From NCBI GenBank assembly GCA_015501055.1, contig JADNYV010000129.1, positions 1-64,000 of the forward strand: a stretch of 64,000 nucleotides of DNA, in the 5' to 3' direction. The notes under the pieces are model-generated. The model saw only the letters and a program-made list of their open reading frames with translations, had not been told where the DNA came from and made no database searches. The translations under genes and the position numbers were made by a program. Source of the stretch: Mucidula mucida. Its lineage: Eukaryota > Basidiomycota > Agaricomycetes > Agaricales > Physalacriaceae. Positions 1-12,433 of the stretch are shown here, piece after piece (position 1 is the first letter of the stretch; every line of letters starts with the position of its first letter).

Positions 1-293
1 TTAGTATAAGTTCAGTACCAATTTATAGCATATGCTTGTTAGATTACACAATATTAGGCCAAAACTAGACCACAAGGGCCCCATTAATTAAGTGTATTAT
101 AAAGTGCCTATTATGCTATGCATGTGTGTAGTGGAGGGGTGGATAAAGGTGTAAAAGATTATTTACAAAATGCAATATGAAAGAGGTTTTTAAGTAAAGG
201 TTTTACTTTAAAATGCTAACTGCTGAGCAGCACATACTGCAGAATGATTATATATATAGATCTTTCATGCAGAGAACAATTAATGGCCTAGAG

Positions 294-954
294 GACATAA
301 TCATGATCATTCAATTATTCTTGTCCCAGCAAAAGCCTGTACTTAAGAAGTGACAATCCTTGAATGGGTATCTCAACTGGGCTCTTAGTGTCCTGCCTTA
401 GGCACAACAAGCACTTACACAGCTCTATTGCAAGATGAGTGATAAAACACTGCAGTACAAAGACATTCTATTGAACATTAAGGTTGAAACAGATCTCACT
501 TAGTTTGTCAATGCATTACAACACTGCATTGAAATGTGCTTTGTTAATATACAGGTGTGGAATGACTTTGAGGCTGCTATGATCTATTACAACAAATGCG
601 AGTAATCTAGACCTCATTTTTGTTTATGCTGAGAATAACTTTAGCTATTAACTCTGAATCATTATTAGAGTTAACATTTTAGGAAGCTTGTAGCTATTCT
701 TTGTGCTGTCCATAATGCCGCTTCTTAATCCATTTTAACAATCTAAACTCTGTTTTAGTGTTTAATACTTTGACTGCTTTACAGTTAAGTCACAATGCTA
801 TTTTGCTTGTCATTGCTAATATTGTCCTGTGCACCAATATTAACGTCCGTATACAGCACATACACAAGGTTGACAACATAATAGCAGACATATGCTTACT
901 GTTTTCTGACTTTTAGAAACAGTTCCTCTTCTATTGTGTTCATATTATAAAGCC
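294..954 (+). pseudogene. RT/RNase H fragment of decayed YR element
   Basis: Aligns with the stretch of the intact copy from about 14875 to 15590 (end of RT, connection and RNase H). Landmarks such as the block encoding the QQKPVL motif and the stretch before the recombinase start are recognisable, but in-frame stops and small indels are frequent. Not functional. Confidence 0.8.
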
Positions 955-1870
955 ATCATATGAGCTCCTACCAGCATAATGGAGAGAGTGCTTTTAAAGG
1001 CATTGAGCAAGAGCGGACAGCCTTATCACCCTTGCCCACTTATAGACTTGCAGAAATTAAAAAAAACTTGTCTTGTATCTGCAGGCCTATGCTACTGAGA
1101 CCTCTATGTATATTAGCTACTCTACTAGGGCTAGAAATTATGTCCGCTTTCGTAAAGCACATAATCTGTCTCTGAATCCTACTCCGGAGACTCTAGCACA
1201 TTACATTGCATACATATCCCAATTCATTGGCTCTGCTCCTAAATACCTAACTGGAGCTAAGCACTTCCTCAATGACCTTTATCCTTACTTTGATAACACT
1301 TGTGCTTCAGCACTTGTTTAAGCTGCTATCTGTGGGTTAAAGAAAGTCCAGGCAGATCCTATAGCTAGGAAGCCCCCTTTTCAATTTTATCACCTTCAGC
1401 TCTTTGTGGACGTTGCAAATCAGATCCACAAGTAGAATGACTTCTTCTTTGCTACTATTATATCATGCAGCTTTTATACTATTTACTAAATGAAAGAGCT
1501 GATGCAGCCTAATTAGAAGAAGCTACATGATTGGAGGAAGATCATTAAGTGTGCCAACCTCATATTTGAGATTGACTATGCAGGCTATTGCTTGCCTTAC
1601 CATAAGAGTGATTCCTTCTATCAGAGTACTAACATATTGTTTACCTCTCAGATCGTGGCTGATCTTATTACCCTTTTGAAGCAGTATGTTCACTGCAGAA
1701 ACAAGTTACATGGTGCTTAAGTGACACTTTTTATATGTAAAGATAACATAATACTAACTAAATCCTGGTTTGAGTGCAAGTTGCGCTGATGAGTAAAGAC
1801 TTTAATGGTCACTTAGTTTGTTTTGCAGATATAACACACTATACATTTTTAGGACTTTCTTAGACATAAT
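955..1870 (+). pseudogene. tyrosine recombinase fragment of decayed YR element
   Basis: Matches the recombinase ORF of the intact copy (15596-16600) from its start codon region onward. The best preserved stretch is 1073-1321, which still encodes the SQFIGSAPKYLTGAKHFLND block. It breaks off after the region of the HxxR motif and before the catalytic tyrosine. Multiple stops and transitions show it is long dead. Confidence 0.8.
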
Positions 1871-2335
1871 AAAGTCTAATAAGAGAAATACACAAATAGT
1901 ATTTAACCAGAAACTAATGATTTTTTAGCTAAGAACTGTATTTTTGCTTCTTATCTTTGTACAAAATGTTCAAAGAGTTTTATAGAAGGAGAAGCTGGAC
2001 TTAACATTGGGAACATTATTGTTTGTAATGCCAAAGTCAAGTATGACAATATATACTCCTTTGAGCAGATACTGCATAACGTCCTACAAGCTCATCTATA
2101 TGTAGAGATTCTGCTGTTTAAGAATGACATCTTTAAAGCCTTCCCTAATCTTCTTATTCATCTTATTTAGCAGCTGAGACACTAATTATAATTTGGTGCT
2201 CTTTTACAAACAGCGATGTCCTCAAGGGCAAGCCCAGCTTCTCCTTTTATGGAACTCTATAAGGATAAGGAAAGGTGCGAAGTATGCAAAAGCCTTTAAA
2301 AACACTTTCTACCCTTAAAATTCATGTTTACATTA

Positions 2336-5300
2336 CATAAACAAAATACAAAATTCATTTTTACAGAATATTAGCTATAAGTATTTTGCAGAAATTTCTG
2401 CGGCTTAATTTTTGATTTTAGTCTAAAACTGTATGATATTAATATTCAGTTCTTCTGTTTTACACACAACTTATAATGTACTTTTAATACATTATTTTTT
2501 CTATATTTAATGGAAAAGCAAGATGTAAAGAACTTAAAGAACTTGGGGTCCTATGCAAGTGCAAATATGGCTAGATGGATTAAAAGAAAGGCTACTAAGC
2601 AGCAAAAGAACAAAGTGCATACAATCCTTTCTTTGAAAATGACTAGTCCGCTGATAGATCTAAAATACATTAAAATTCATCTCTTCGGATAAAAAAACAA
2701 TGTATCTAATAAGCAGCGGCAGCTAAATGCAGCTGAGAACACATCTGCTTTGCTTAATAGTGATGCCCACCCTGGACCTCTATTAAATATTACTAATGCA
2801 CTTGTTAGACAAAGTAGCCTCAAGATAATAGACATGATACCTCAATTTATACCTGTTAGTTTGTGAAAAGCTTTTTTTTCATTTGTAGATTTCTTAATTG
2901 TCTCATTTAATCCGTCTTTCCTAAATATATTAAATATATTAATTAATTTGCATTTTGTATACAACAACAACTCACCAATGAATATTTCTTTTGGCCAGTG
3001 GTTCACAAATGACAATAATTTTAATAAAACATATAGGATAAAGATCACTACAAGTACATATTCAGGTTAACTTAACACTTACTAAGTAAGTACTTATACC
3101 CCTAAATTAATAATTATAATCTATTATATGTTTTAAGTCATTACAATTTAAGACCAAACAAATTAAGTTGGTACAAGCATAATAAGTACTTAAGTATATA
3201 CAAGTACTCACAAATCAACTCATGAGTACTTATTAAGGCTTAAAAAACATAATTAGAAATAATGAAATAGTAAACATCTTTAAATACATTAGTTAGAAAG
3301 GTATGCAAAAAGACATAATAGAGGTAAACATGTCAACAAATTGCCTAAGAAAGTATAAATAGCTTAAATATACTCTAATTAATATTATTCTTGTCAATGT
3401 TTGCATCTTTGTCAGTGTTCTTGCCTTATAACAGCACTATTTACAGGCTTTGTAGGCCAATAACAAGCATATTTGTTGGAGACATGCTTAAAAATATTAT
3501 TGATCTGTTCCTATTTTCAGCTTTAAATCTTAAAATACTGAGTCTTAAGCTACTGGTGCAATATTAAGATCTATCAGTATAATAAACAGTACTTAAAGAA
3601 ATATACATATCCATAAAAATATAAATAATCTAGTTATTATTTGTTTTTATATATTTTTAAGGATGTGGGCGCATTTGCGCACCACTGCAGCACAAATTAC
3701 AGCATGATTAGTGCTATTGGTAATGTTGACATTTTAAAGATTAGAATGACTTAATGAATACAAGGATCCTTAAACTGTAAGAGCTGCTTGAAGGCCAATA
3801 CAAATAATTGTATTAAGTATAAGCACAAATCAACAAAACTAACCAATTATTATACTTTTAAACTCTTTTTCAATTGCTATACAACTTGCCACTCTGATAA
3901 GATAAGTTTGAACTTTAACATCTTCCTCTTTGAAACCTTGTTAAATTAAGAAAGAACAATTAGATAATTAATTACAGTCTATAAATACAAAACATAATCT
4001 AAAATAAGATAAATAGAGTTCTACTTAATTGCAACGGCACAAACTATCTTTAACTGTTTAATATTGATAAGTATTCATTGCATGGTAAGCTCTTCCTGCA
4101 TGATCTAGGTATTAAAGATACAACTGTTAATTTTGATAATCTAAAATACATGAGAATACTTCCTATGCAATAATAAAGACCTTTACCTTAATGATTGTTT
4201 TGTACTTTTTTCAAGACAGTCATAATTTTCTTGGCAACTGTTTTTTCCTTTTCCTTAATTTGTTGATTAACCATAAGAAAGATGTTTTGCTTATCTCTAT
4301 TGGGCTTGGTATTATATAAGTGTCAACAGACAGATTTAAGATTAACACTTATGTTGTCTTTAATAAAGATAAATATATAATATTTGTATTGGAACTTTTA
4401 AATGCAAGCAACAAGGTGGTCAGTGATGTGCACTTTATAAAAACTGTAAAAATATAATGTGAAAAGATGAATATTGAATTACTTTAAAGGGAGAACTTGC
4501 ATCTGTTTCTGATTAAAGAACACTGCTCCAATACTTTAAACAGATCTTTTACCATTAGATACTTAAGTGTTAAAAACAATATATTTCTTATTGGAAGCAT
4601 TCTAAAAGCAATTAATTAAAGAATGTTTTTGTTCGAAGGAATGAGGGCATTGAGACAGAACATATAAATAATCTTTACTAAAAAGTTGTCTATGTAGAAA
4701 GCAAACAGATAATAATTCACAATAATGTATTTAGTCATAAGCATATGCATCTTCTCAGGTATGTAGGTGAAACCTCAAGCAAATGAAGTAAAAGATGTTT
4801 GGATAATGTTAATTGCCTCTTAATTGCAGTAAACTATATGATAATACAAGTTCATAATTATGCTTCTTGAACTGCTAAATCCACAGTGAATAATTATGTT
4901 AATTTTGAATAAGGTAGTTAAATTTTACAATTAACCAAATATATTGTTTTATATATATTTTAGTAAAGGCTTAAACAAATTTATTGTTAGTGTTAATAAC
5001 TTTTGAAGCTTTAAAGTGCTTGTAGAGTCCTAAAATCAATACTTACTTTTTTTTTCTATAAAATAAATTAATGAATAGTAAAATTATTAAAGAAAGAAAA
5101 TATACTAAGTAACTTAATAAGAAAATTTATGTTTTGCAAATTATACTTAATATTGAGCTTATTATCAATATTATTGATTATAGCAAAAACAACAGATATT
5201 GTACTCAATTTGCACTGTTATTCTTATTATTGCTATATTAACATTAACCAACTTAGATAAGTCATCATTATTGTGGATTCCTTCATCTTCCGAAATAACA

Positions 5301-7079
5301 AATCTGCTTTAATTTAATCCTACCTTTATCTTTGAAATTGGGAGTTTGAACCTTAGTAAAATCACTTCTGTAAGACTTAACTAGAATGGTAAGGCGACCA
5401 CATTGAATAGAGTGCTAAGTTGATTTGCGAATTGTTGAAGCATGACAACACTTCTCAGTTAAAAATCTATTAAAGGACTGGCAAAAGACTAACTGCTACA
5501 AGCAGCAAGATAAGCGTTAGAAATCTGATAAGAAACAAATTGTTTAAAAGCCATACAGAATATTAAAAAGGTTTGTTGCAGTAAAGTAAGAAAAATGCTA
5601 TAAATGCTGTAAAATGCAAAAATAAATAAAATTTAATACAGTTTTAAGTATAATTACAAACTATGTAATATTGATAGTATAGGCAAGCTTAATTGAGAAA
5701 AAAATATTATAAACCTTTAGTTTAAGCAAAATGAGGAAAAGTAAGATTGATAAAACAAATTCAACCTGCTAAAGAGTCAACATAAGTGAACAATAAAAAT
5801 AAGAAAGAAAATAGAGCTTATAAGACAGTTTAAATTTAAAAGTGCGTTTAATTGCGGCTAAGGAAAGCAAAAGCATATATACAGTTTTTAAGGATTAAAG
5901 AAATAGTTAAGAATCAATATAGCCCAGGCATATAGAACATTGAAAATAGTGTTATCAATTTGTTAAAAGGCGTCACATCACAGATAAATCAATATTTTAA
6001 AATAATAAATATTACTAATTGCAATCATAGGTGTAAAAATCTACATAAACAGTGGAGATATATAGTTGTAACTAAAAAAGAAGCAGAATAAACATAAAGT
6101 GCAATTTAAAAATGGCCATAAAATTACTTTTTAGTGCTGATTATAATTAATGTATCCAAAAATTCATTAATATAGTATTTAAGAATTTGTGTGAACAGTA
6201 GAAACATATAATCTTAACTATAGAAAATATAGAATAAATATAAAGTTCAATCAATAAAAAAAAAGAGATTAAATACCTATTTAAAGGAATCAGTTATAGC
6301 AAACAATAAGGAGAGGAACAGGAAAAGAGCAAATAATGGTAGAAGATAGGCCTAATTTATATGAGTGCAAGTCTAAGCAAGTTCATCCAGATGTAGAAAG
6401 AAAAGCTGAGATAATCTTTTGCATGCAGGCACTTTTGCTCCCTAAACATAAATATAAAGTATATTTATGCATGAGTAGAGTGAGTTTAGAGTATTTAGTA
6501 TATAGTGAATCTATCTTTGGTGTCATAAATATTCATAAATACTCATACTGACCTGGACTTATTAGTGCATCTATATACAATAGTTTTGCAAATACTTCAA
6601 ATTTAGTAATATACACCTGCTTTACCTTTACCTTTAACTAAAAACAGTTCTTATCAACATGTACCTTAAATAAGTCATCTTTTTGCATAAAATGGTGAAG
6701 ATACTCAAATATAGTTGCATTATTATACTTAAGTAATTATATACTTTATACTTTATTCTATTTTGAACTTTATTCTTAAATATTCATAAGTCTAAAGTAG
6801 AATATGAAGTTATGACATACTGATTTTGGGGCAAGAGTTATTTGCAAAATGAATATAAATGTACTCAAGTATAGGCTCATGTTCATCTTTATTGCCCTCA
6901 ATCACTTTTATTTCATCACATTTTTGATGAACTCCTGCAGTTCTTCTGTCTCACTTATAGGATATATTAAAGTTTGCGCTAAAGGACACTTTGATGTACA
7001 TAACTCCATATGTGCGGCACAATTCTACAATAACCACATATCACACTTTGCTGTCTTTTCCATTTGTTCAACAAAAGAA
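2336..7079. other. AT-rich region without recognisable genes
   Basis: About 4.7 kb of strongly AT-rich DNA. The longest open frames (for example 2510-2692 +, 2842-3048 -, 6336-6551 +) have no motif I know and AT-driven composition, so I do not call them genes. A small GC-rich island around 3664-3700 contains a short inverted repeat (GGCGCATTTGCGC). Probably transposon DNA mutated beyond recognition; this is inference from composition and neighbours. Confidence 0.6.
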
Positions 7080-7337
7080 TTAAACCCTTATTATTCTTAT
7101 TATATATGAAAGATTTTGAGTAAGAAGAACATGTTGGTAGGTGTGATTGAGCAGCAGATCTACCGTGTTGTCTGAGGTGATCATGTTTTGGCACGGGGTG
7201 ACCACTACCGTCTTGATGGAGTGGTCAACAACACAGTGGATTGCATTGTAGCCATTATATTTAGGTAAATCAATAATGAAGTTGCTAATGATTGTACCAA
7301 AGGAGCGTGTAGAGATTTTGTTGGAGACTAGCGGCAT
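7080..7337 (-). pseudogene. integrase core fragment of gypsy C
   Basis: The minus frame encodes a stretch like the start of the integrase catalytic core (FGTIISNFIIDLPKYNGYN, then a VVDHSIKTVVVTP-like block), where the first catalytic Asp lies in the IDLP motif. The stretch corresponds to 40700-40928 in gypsy B. It stops before the second Asp and Glu, and the downstream half is not recognisable. Dead fragment. Confidence 0.7.
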
Positions 7338-7859
7338 ATATGTAGGATGAGTGTTAACCTTGGTAAGCTAACAAGTGGGACAGCCTCAAACATAGTCACA
7401 AATAAAGACAGATATGCCTGACTACTAAAACTCCCAACTAACCAACTTGTAGATCTTGTATCTTCCTGGATGTCCTGTTGTTATAGAATTATGGTACATC
7501 TTCATGATGTCGCGATAGAGTTTAAGATTCTTGGGGACATAGACCTTTCCTTAGAATAGAATAATGCCCTCCTCATAATTTTATTCCTATAAATTCTTAA
7601 CCAGTAAACAAGGATCATTATATAGGATTAAGTCCAATGTACCTAGGACTTTTTTTGTCCTTTGAAAGACATTCCCTAATTTGTTGCCACAAATCCAAAT
7701 TGTCTACTGATATTATTGCGCTTGAGTGCACTGCTTGTATTTAGAAGAACTGCGAATCTAATAGCACACAATGAGAGTTATTATCTTTGACCCCCTCTTT
7801 ATGATTTAGTTGCCAAAGAGTAAGTTGCTGTGATTTAAAGTTCTTAGGCAGTGAATGAG

Positions 7860-8960
7860 TTCAAAGTCAAAATGTGTAAGGAATAACACCCATTAGGCTT
7901 AGCAATAACTTAGCTTCTAATTTTGTGTAAAGTATTCCAGGTTTTTATGATTGGTAAGGATCTTAATCTTGTGTTTAATCCCTTCAAGATAGTGTTGCTA
8001 GTCCTCTAGTGCTCAAATAATAGCAAGAAGTTCCTTATTATGGATATTGTAGTTGCATTGTGTGTCATTAAGAGACTTTAACAAAAATGCATATGGATGT
8101 CATTATTTGTTGTCTTTCAGATGGAATAAGGTGCTTTGGTGGCATAATCAAATGTGTTTACCTCAATGCAATAAGGCTTTTTAATATCAGGCATGATAAG
8201 AACAGGGGCAGAAATAAACACATCTTTTAGAGCCTAGAAGGTTGCTTGCGCCTCGTCAAACCAAATTCACTCTTAATCCTTCTTAGTGAGATTGAATAGG
8301 GGATGAGTGATTTCAAAGAAGTCTTTAAGAAATCAATAATAGAAGTTTTCAAAACCCAAGAACGATTGTATGTCCTTGACATGTTTAGGGGCTGGCCATT
8401 TTGTGATGCCTTCTACCTTGACCGGGTTCATTTATAGGGTGTTGTAAGAAATAATTCATCTCAGGAACTTAACGGACTCAGCTTTAAAGATACATTTTTC
8501 TGGCTTAGCGTACAAATTGTTATCTCGAAGACCTTGCAAAACTTTATGAACTAATTGCCGATGCTCCTCAAGCGTCTTGGTGAAGATGAGGATGTCATTC
8601 ATGTAGACAACCACCTTGCCTGAGTTGATGAGATCCTTGAACAGTGTGTTCATCATAGTCTGGAACATGGCAGGGAAGTTCATGAGCTCAAAGAACATTA
8701 TTGTTGGCTCAAAGAAACCACAGTTTGTCTTAAACACCACCTTTTACTCATCTCCTTCCTTAATGCAGACATTATTATATTTTTATAAAAGTTAATCTTG
8801 AAGAATATTTCAGCACCTTTGAGTTTGTTAATGAGCTCGGGAATAAGTGGGAAGGAATATTTGTTCTTAACCAACCCCTTGTTAAGTTCTCAATAATTCT
8901 GTACTGGACGCAGTAATTCATTTTTCTTTTTAATAAAGATGAAAGAATTAGTCATAGACA
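7860..8960 (-). pseudogene. reverse transcriptase/RNase H remnant of gypsy C
   Basis: The open stretch 8456-8740 (-) holds the RT palm with the active-site box read as YMND in place of Y-x-D-D, followed by ILIFTKTLEEH and the KPEKC block typical of gypsy RT. Upstream (to 8960) are degraded matches to the KKKNELLRPVQNY and PLIPELINKLKG motifs; downstream (to 7860) are traces of RNase H. The Asp-to-Asn change in the catalytic box fits a C-to-T type mutation. Confidence 0.8.
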
Positions 8961-9699
8961 ACTTAAATAGCCATATATAACTCTTCTTAATTGAGTTTGT
9001 TCATTTGGTAAAAGAGGATACATTTTACAAGACTTTGGTGTAAAGTTGAGCTTTAGTTCAATAGCGTGATTTAAAAATGTGCGCACCAGCAGGTGTTCTG
9101 GGGTTCCTTTGTTAAAAACAGTAAGATAAGCATAATATTGAGAAGGAACATGTTCCTTGAGCGGACAAATGTATGATTGCTTCTTTGCATGGGCTGACTC
9201 AGCAAGTTTTCTGTGTGTAGGTAAATATTATACAAATGTGAATATTGGTCTCATCCGAGTCAGTTGCTGGAGTGCATAGGCATGGATAGTTGTCGTGATG
9301 ATAACCAGTTTCAAATATATTCATGGTCCAAGTTGGATTTACTTTCACTTCGTTATTTTCATTCTCTATAAATAGAACTACTAGGACTTTAATGTTGTGA
9401 AAGGTATGAATGGCTTAACGTTTGCCAGTCTTAGACTGGACTGGTTTGGCATGAAAGGATAACAAAGATTTCTTCTATTGGTTTCTGGTGACTACTGACA
9501 TCCAAAATTCTAATAAATGAATACACTCACAAGTAGCAGATAAAACTAAAAATTTATTTCCCCTTGTATCTCCTGCAGAATATCATACAACTCCTTCTAA
9601 TATTGTGGTGAGAGTGTTTCAAAAATCTATGTTATTGCTATAACATCTTTTAAATAATTTATTGCCTCTTTCCAATCCTCTCTTGTTTGAACAACATTA

Positions 9700-10370
9700 A
9701 GTGTCAACGTCTATTGGGACTTCTATGTTCTGGGCAGGAGCGGGGTTGGAATGGAAGGCTGGAGTGTAGCTAAAGTGGAATGCAGGTTGCTTTTCAGCTT
9801 TCTCCGCCTTCAATAAGGTGTGCAAGTTTGTTCATGTAACCGCCCTCTCCTTTTACTTCTTGAGAGTGGTAGGCTGAGGAAACTGATTGGCAATGTATTC
9901 CTTGCAGTTCTCACAAATGTCCTGCTTAAAGAAATGAATGAGGGCCTTCTTGTCATATTCAGATTTAAGGGCAAGCATCTGAAAGCGGGTAATGAAAGCA
10001 TCAAGTTTGGCAAAGGGGTTTGCTTGCCAAAGTACGTCTAAATTGTTGCGGACGGCAGTCTCAGCGTTAAGAGCCCCAAAAGAGGAGTTAAACTGGATAA
10101 CACAGTCAGCGATGATGCTTCACTCCTTGGTGTCTGTAAAGCCGGCGGTGTTTTTGGTGTTGTAGACCTCCATGCTATTAGACGTCCATTCACCCGCAAT
10201 GGTGTTCCTTTCAAAATAGATGAAGAAAAATAAGACTTTGTTGGGTTTGATGCTGTAGTTGGTGGTGTTAAGCCATAAGAAGTTGTTGACCTCTTGAATG
10301 AAGGAATAGGACTGGCTTTGGTTGCTGTTAAACGGCTAAAGGCCAGTCATATATCAATCTATATATAACT
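9700..10370 (-). pseudogene. gag remnant of gypsy C
   Basis: Minus-strand translation between about 10340 and 9800 gives a gypsy-type capsid pattern (GEW, then an ADCVIQFNSSFGALN-like block, then a long helical region ending near ANQFPQPTTLKK), interrupted by stops. It corresponds in layout to the gag of gypsy B at 50343-51041. No zinc knuckle is visible. Confidence 0.65.
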
Positions 10371-10380
10371 GTCTATTAGC

Positions 10381-11339
10381 CTTGCTCAATATATTTATTC
10401 TTTATTTTCTAGATAGTCAGTCTTTATGCAACATTCAGTTGCATTTGAACTTCAACAAAACTTCTGGTTCAAGACTGTTCAAGCTGAATATATTTTGGAG
10501 CTTAATAATGCCTGAATATATGTTTGCATTCATAAAATTTCTGTGCTTAAATAAAATGATAAGGACAAAATTATTAATAAAAATGTTATCCTTAATGCAC
10601 ATACAATAGGTGCTATTGTTATTGATGTTTTTCTTATTGACTTAAATAATAATATAAAAGTAATCAAAGGAATATTCTTGCCTCAAAAGCAATTTTATTA
10701 CAATTTGGACATCAAATCAAATGTGTTGCTTGAGCCGGAAAATGTCTTTTATATGCACTTTCTTTTCATTCTTTCCATACTTTTATTATTATTTCTATAT
10801 TTTGAGCTAACCTAATTTTATAGAACAATAATTAACTTAAGGCCAAATATTTTAAAACAATTAGACAAAGTATTGTGTGCTTAAAGAATAGTCTTAACAA
10901 TGTTTAGTGGGAAAAGTTTTGCAAAAAAGGTTTTCTATTTTTAGTTTATCAATTTGTTTATGTTGTAATATATTTATAAATAATGCAGCATTTAATCTCT
11001 ATTTACATTTATACATACACTTTTATATCTCCTTTTTGTAAATATATGCTACATATTTGTAATAGAATCAGGAATTAGTAATTGATTTTAAGGTTCTGCA
11101 GATTTATATTATTTGCAGCCATTTTTATAATAATACTATTCTCTTTACTATTCTTTTGCTTATAAATGCAATACACAACCCATAAAGAGAGCCGCTACTC
11201 TGCAGAGCCTTTTAATTTTACTATATAAGACCTAGCTACAGCATAAAAGTACTTCAGCTCAATTTGAGGATATTTCACTTGGTCTCATTATATAACAGCT
11301 TTTGTGTGACAATTACTATATTTGTACGCTAACATCCCG
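10381..11339. other. AT-rich spacer
   Basis: No gene or recognisable transposon protein. Composition is like 2336-7079. Its right end merges into the decayed non-autonomous YR element that was the target of copy 1. Confidence 0.55.
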
Positions 11340-11415
11340 CTATTTCTGTTTTCAGTATATGCTAATATCTCATGTCCAGCTCTTTAGAGCTGATATCTTT
11401 TTTATGCCTAAATAC
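11340..11415 (+). mobile_element. left part of an older, decayed non-autonomous YR element
   Basis: Decayed match to 24141-24230 of the better preserved non-autonomous element (block around CCAGCTCTTTAGAGCTGAT). It breaks exactly where copy 1 begins and resumes at 16764 on the far side, so it is the pre-insertion target of copy 1. Confidence 0.75.
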
Positions 11416-12192
11416 TCGATGTAAACGCGGATTCCGAGGGTAGGGAGTGTTTACAGAGGCCTCTGTACACTCCACACCCCTCCTTACCCCTTTACCCAAC
11501 TTCCTACTCAAGGGAGTTCAATGAGACAGCTTAAATCAAGTCAAACACTCATTTCACTCCAAAGCTGGATCATGTTCGCTCTCTGCTGCTTCTACTGCAG
11601 CCAGCCCACTCTCTGGGCTCTTCCTGGACTTACCTAGCCTGTGTCTGGTGTTGTAGTAACAACAGAGGCCACTCACAGGGTGCCCTGGGAGGTTTAGGCA
11701 AGAGTTCACACACTCTGCCTCTTTGTCTCTTACCATCATCATCTTACAGAGACAAGCAGTTTGTGATTCCTCCAGTCCTCTTGCTCAGGACTGATGCCAT
11801 ACACCTCTAGAGCACTGTCTGAAGCCGCCTACCCAGCCCAAAGCCAGTCCAGACAGGTCCAAAGTGCCCATTTTGAGGGAATTCGCACTTTTGCTCTCCC
11901 AGGCAAGCTAACCTGTGTTATCTGGTCACAGTTAGCTCCGCATTTTTGCGTCCTTTCCCTGTGGCTACACCACACATCCCTCTCCAAGCGGCTCACCACC
12001 GCTTATCGAGCTCAATACTCCGCTCAGCGTGCTATACCTCCCTGGACTCGGTATCCTCCTTGTACTTCCTTGTCATCGTCGATCAGTGGTACAGCTCAAC
12101 CTGTGCTTGCGACCGCGTTCAACACCCGGTTGTACAGCGTGTGCCTGACTCCTACCAAGGAGTGTAAATCAGGGCGCTGATTGATAGACGAG

Positions 12193-12336
12193 TTCGCTCT
12201 CTGAGTGCGCCGTAACACGTTCGCTCTCTGAGTGTTCGATAGGCTTGGTTAAGGATCGGTCGGTACCCAGCTCAGGCGCCCTCTATTCGCTTACAACCTG
12301 GGTGTTCTCTTTGTGAGGGCATTCGCGTTCTGAGTG
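12193..12336 (+). repeat. short repeated motif in the YR-element leader
   Basis: TTCGCTCTCTGAGTG occurs at 12193-12207 and 12220-12234, and a variant TTCGCGTTCTGAGTG at 12322-12336. The arrangement is repeated in copies 2, 3 and 4 just upstream of gag. It could be a protein- or RNA-binding site used in transcription, packaging or priming; the sequence shows only the repetition. Confidence 0.7.
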
Positions 12337-12433
12337 TTAGACTGGCCAAAAGGCAGCAAGAGGGCGAGAAGCCTGCGCAGACAGCCTTAGGTGCACATTC
12401 TGCTGACAACGTTCCTGAACCAGGAAGCGGATC

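Larger units (their letters stand above)
28..2335. mobile_element. decayed, rearranged YR-retrotransposon copy
   Basis: Mosaic of pieces of the same family as the intact copy at 11416-16763, in alternating orientation: 28-293 is the family 3' end on the minus strand, 294-1870 is RT/RNase H running into recombinase on the plus strand, 1905-2007 is RT on the minus strand, 2008-2275 is RT on the plus strand, and 2290-2335 matches the 5' terminus on the minus strand. Differences from the intact copies are mostly C-to-T and G-to-A, many at former CpG sites, and stops occur in every frame. Segment limits are good to about 10-20 bases. Bases 1-27 hold nothing I recognise. Confidence 0.85.
7080..10380 (-). 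mobile_element. decayed Ty3/gypsy element (gypsy C)
   Basis: On the minus strand the order gag (9700-10370), protease/linker (about 9000-9500), RT-RNase H (7860-8960), integrase (7080-7337) is that of Ty3/gypsy. It resembles gypsy B (39265-52182) at protein level, so the two probably belong to the same or sister families. Stops and transitions are frequent throughout. I could not find its LTRs; both ends seem lost or decayed into the AT-rich flanks. Confidence 0.8.

Noticed and set aside
5370..5445. tRNA-like A box and B box spacing in AT-rich DNA
   Set aside because: GAATGGTAAGGCG and a GCGAATTG-like box are suggestive, but no acceptor, anticodon or T stems can be formed.
6849..7109. 86-codon frame next to gypsy C
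   Set aside because: AT-driven composition, no domain, overlaps antisense integrase remnants.
11554..11742. 62-codon antisense frame in the YR leader, repeated at 19398, 23567, 38342, 43147 and 43646
   Set aside because: It is conserved only because the leader DNA is nearly identical between copies; substitutions do not respect the reading frame and no domain is visible.
11794..12180. 128-codon sense frame in the YR leader (also at 22858, 37904, 44124)
   Set aside because: Length and start vary with the presence of the 271-bp block, composition is not protein-like, and gag follows separately; treated as untranslated leader.
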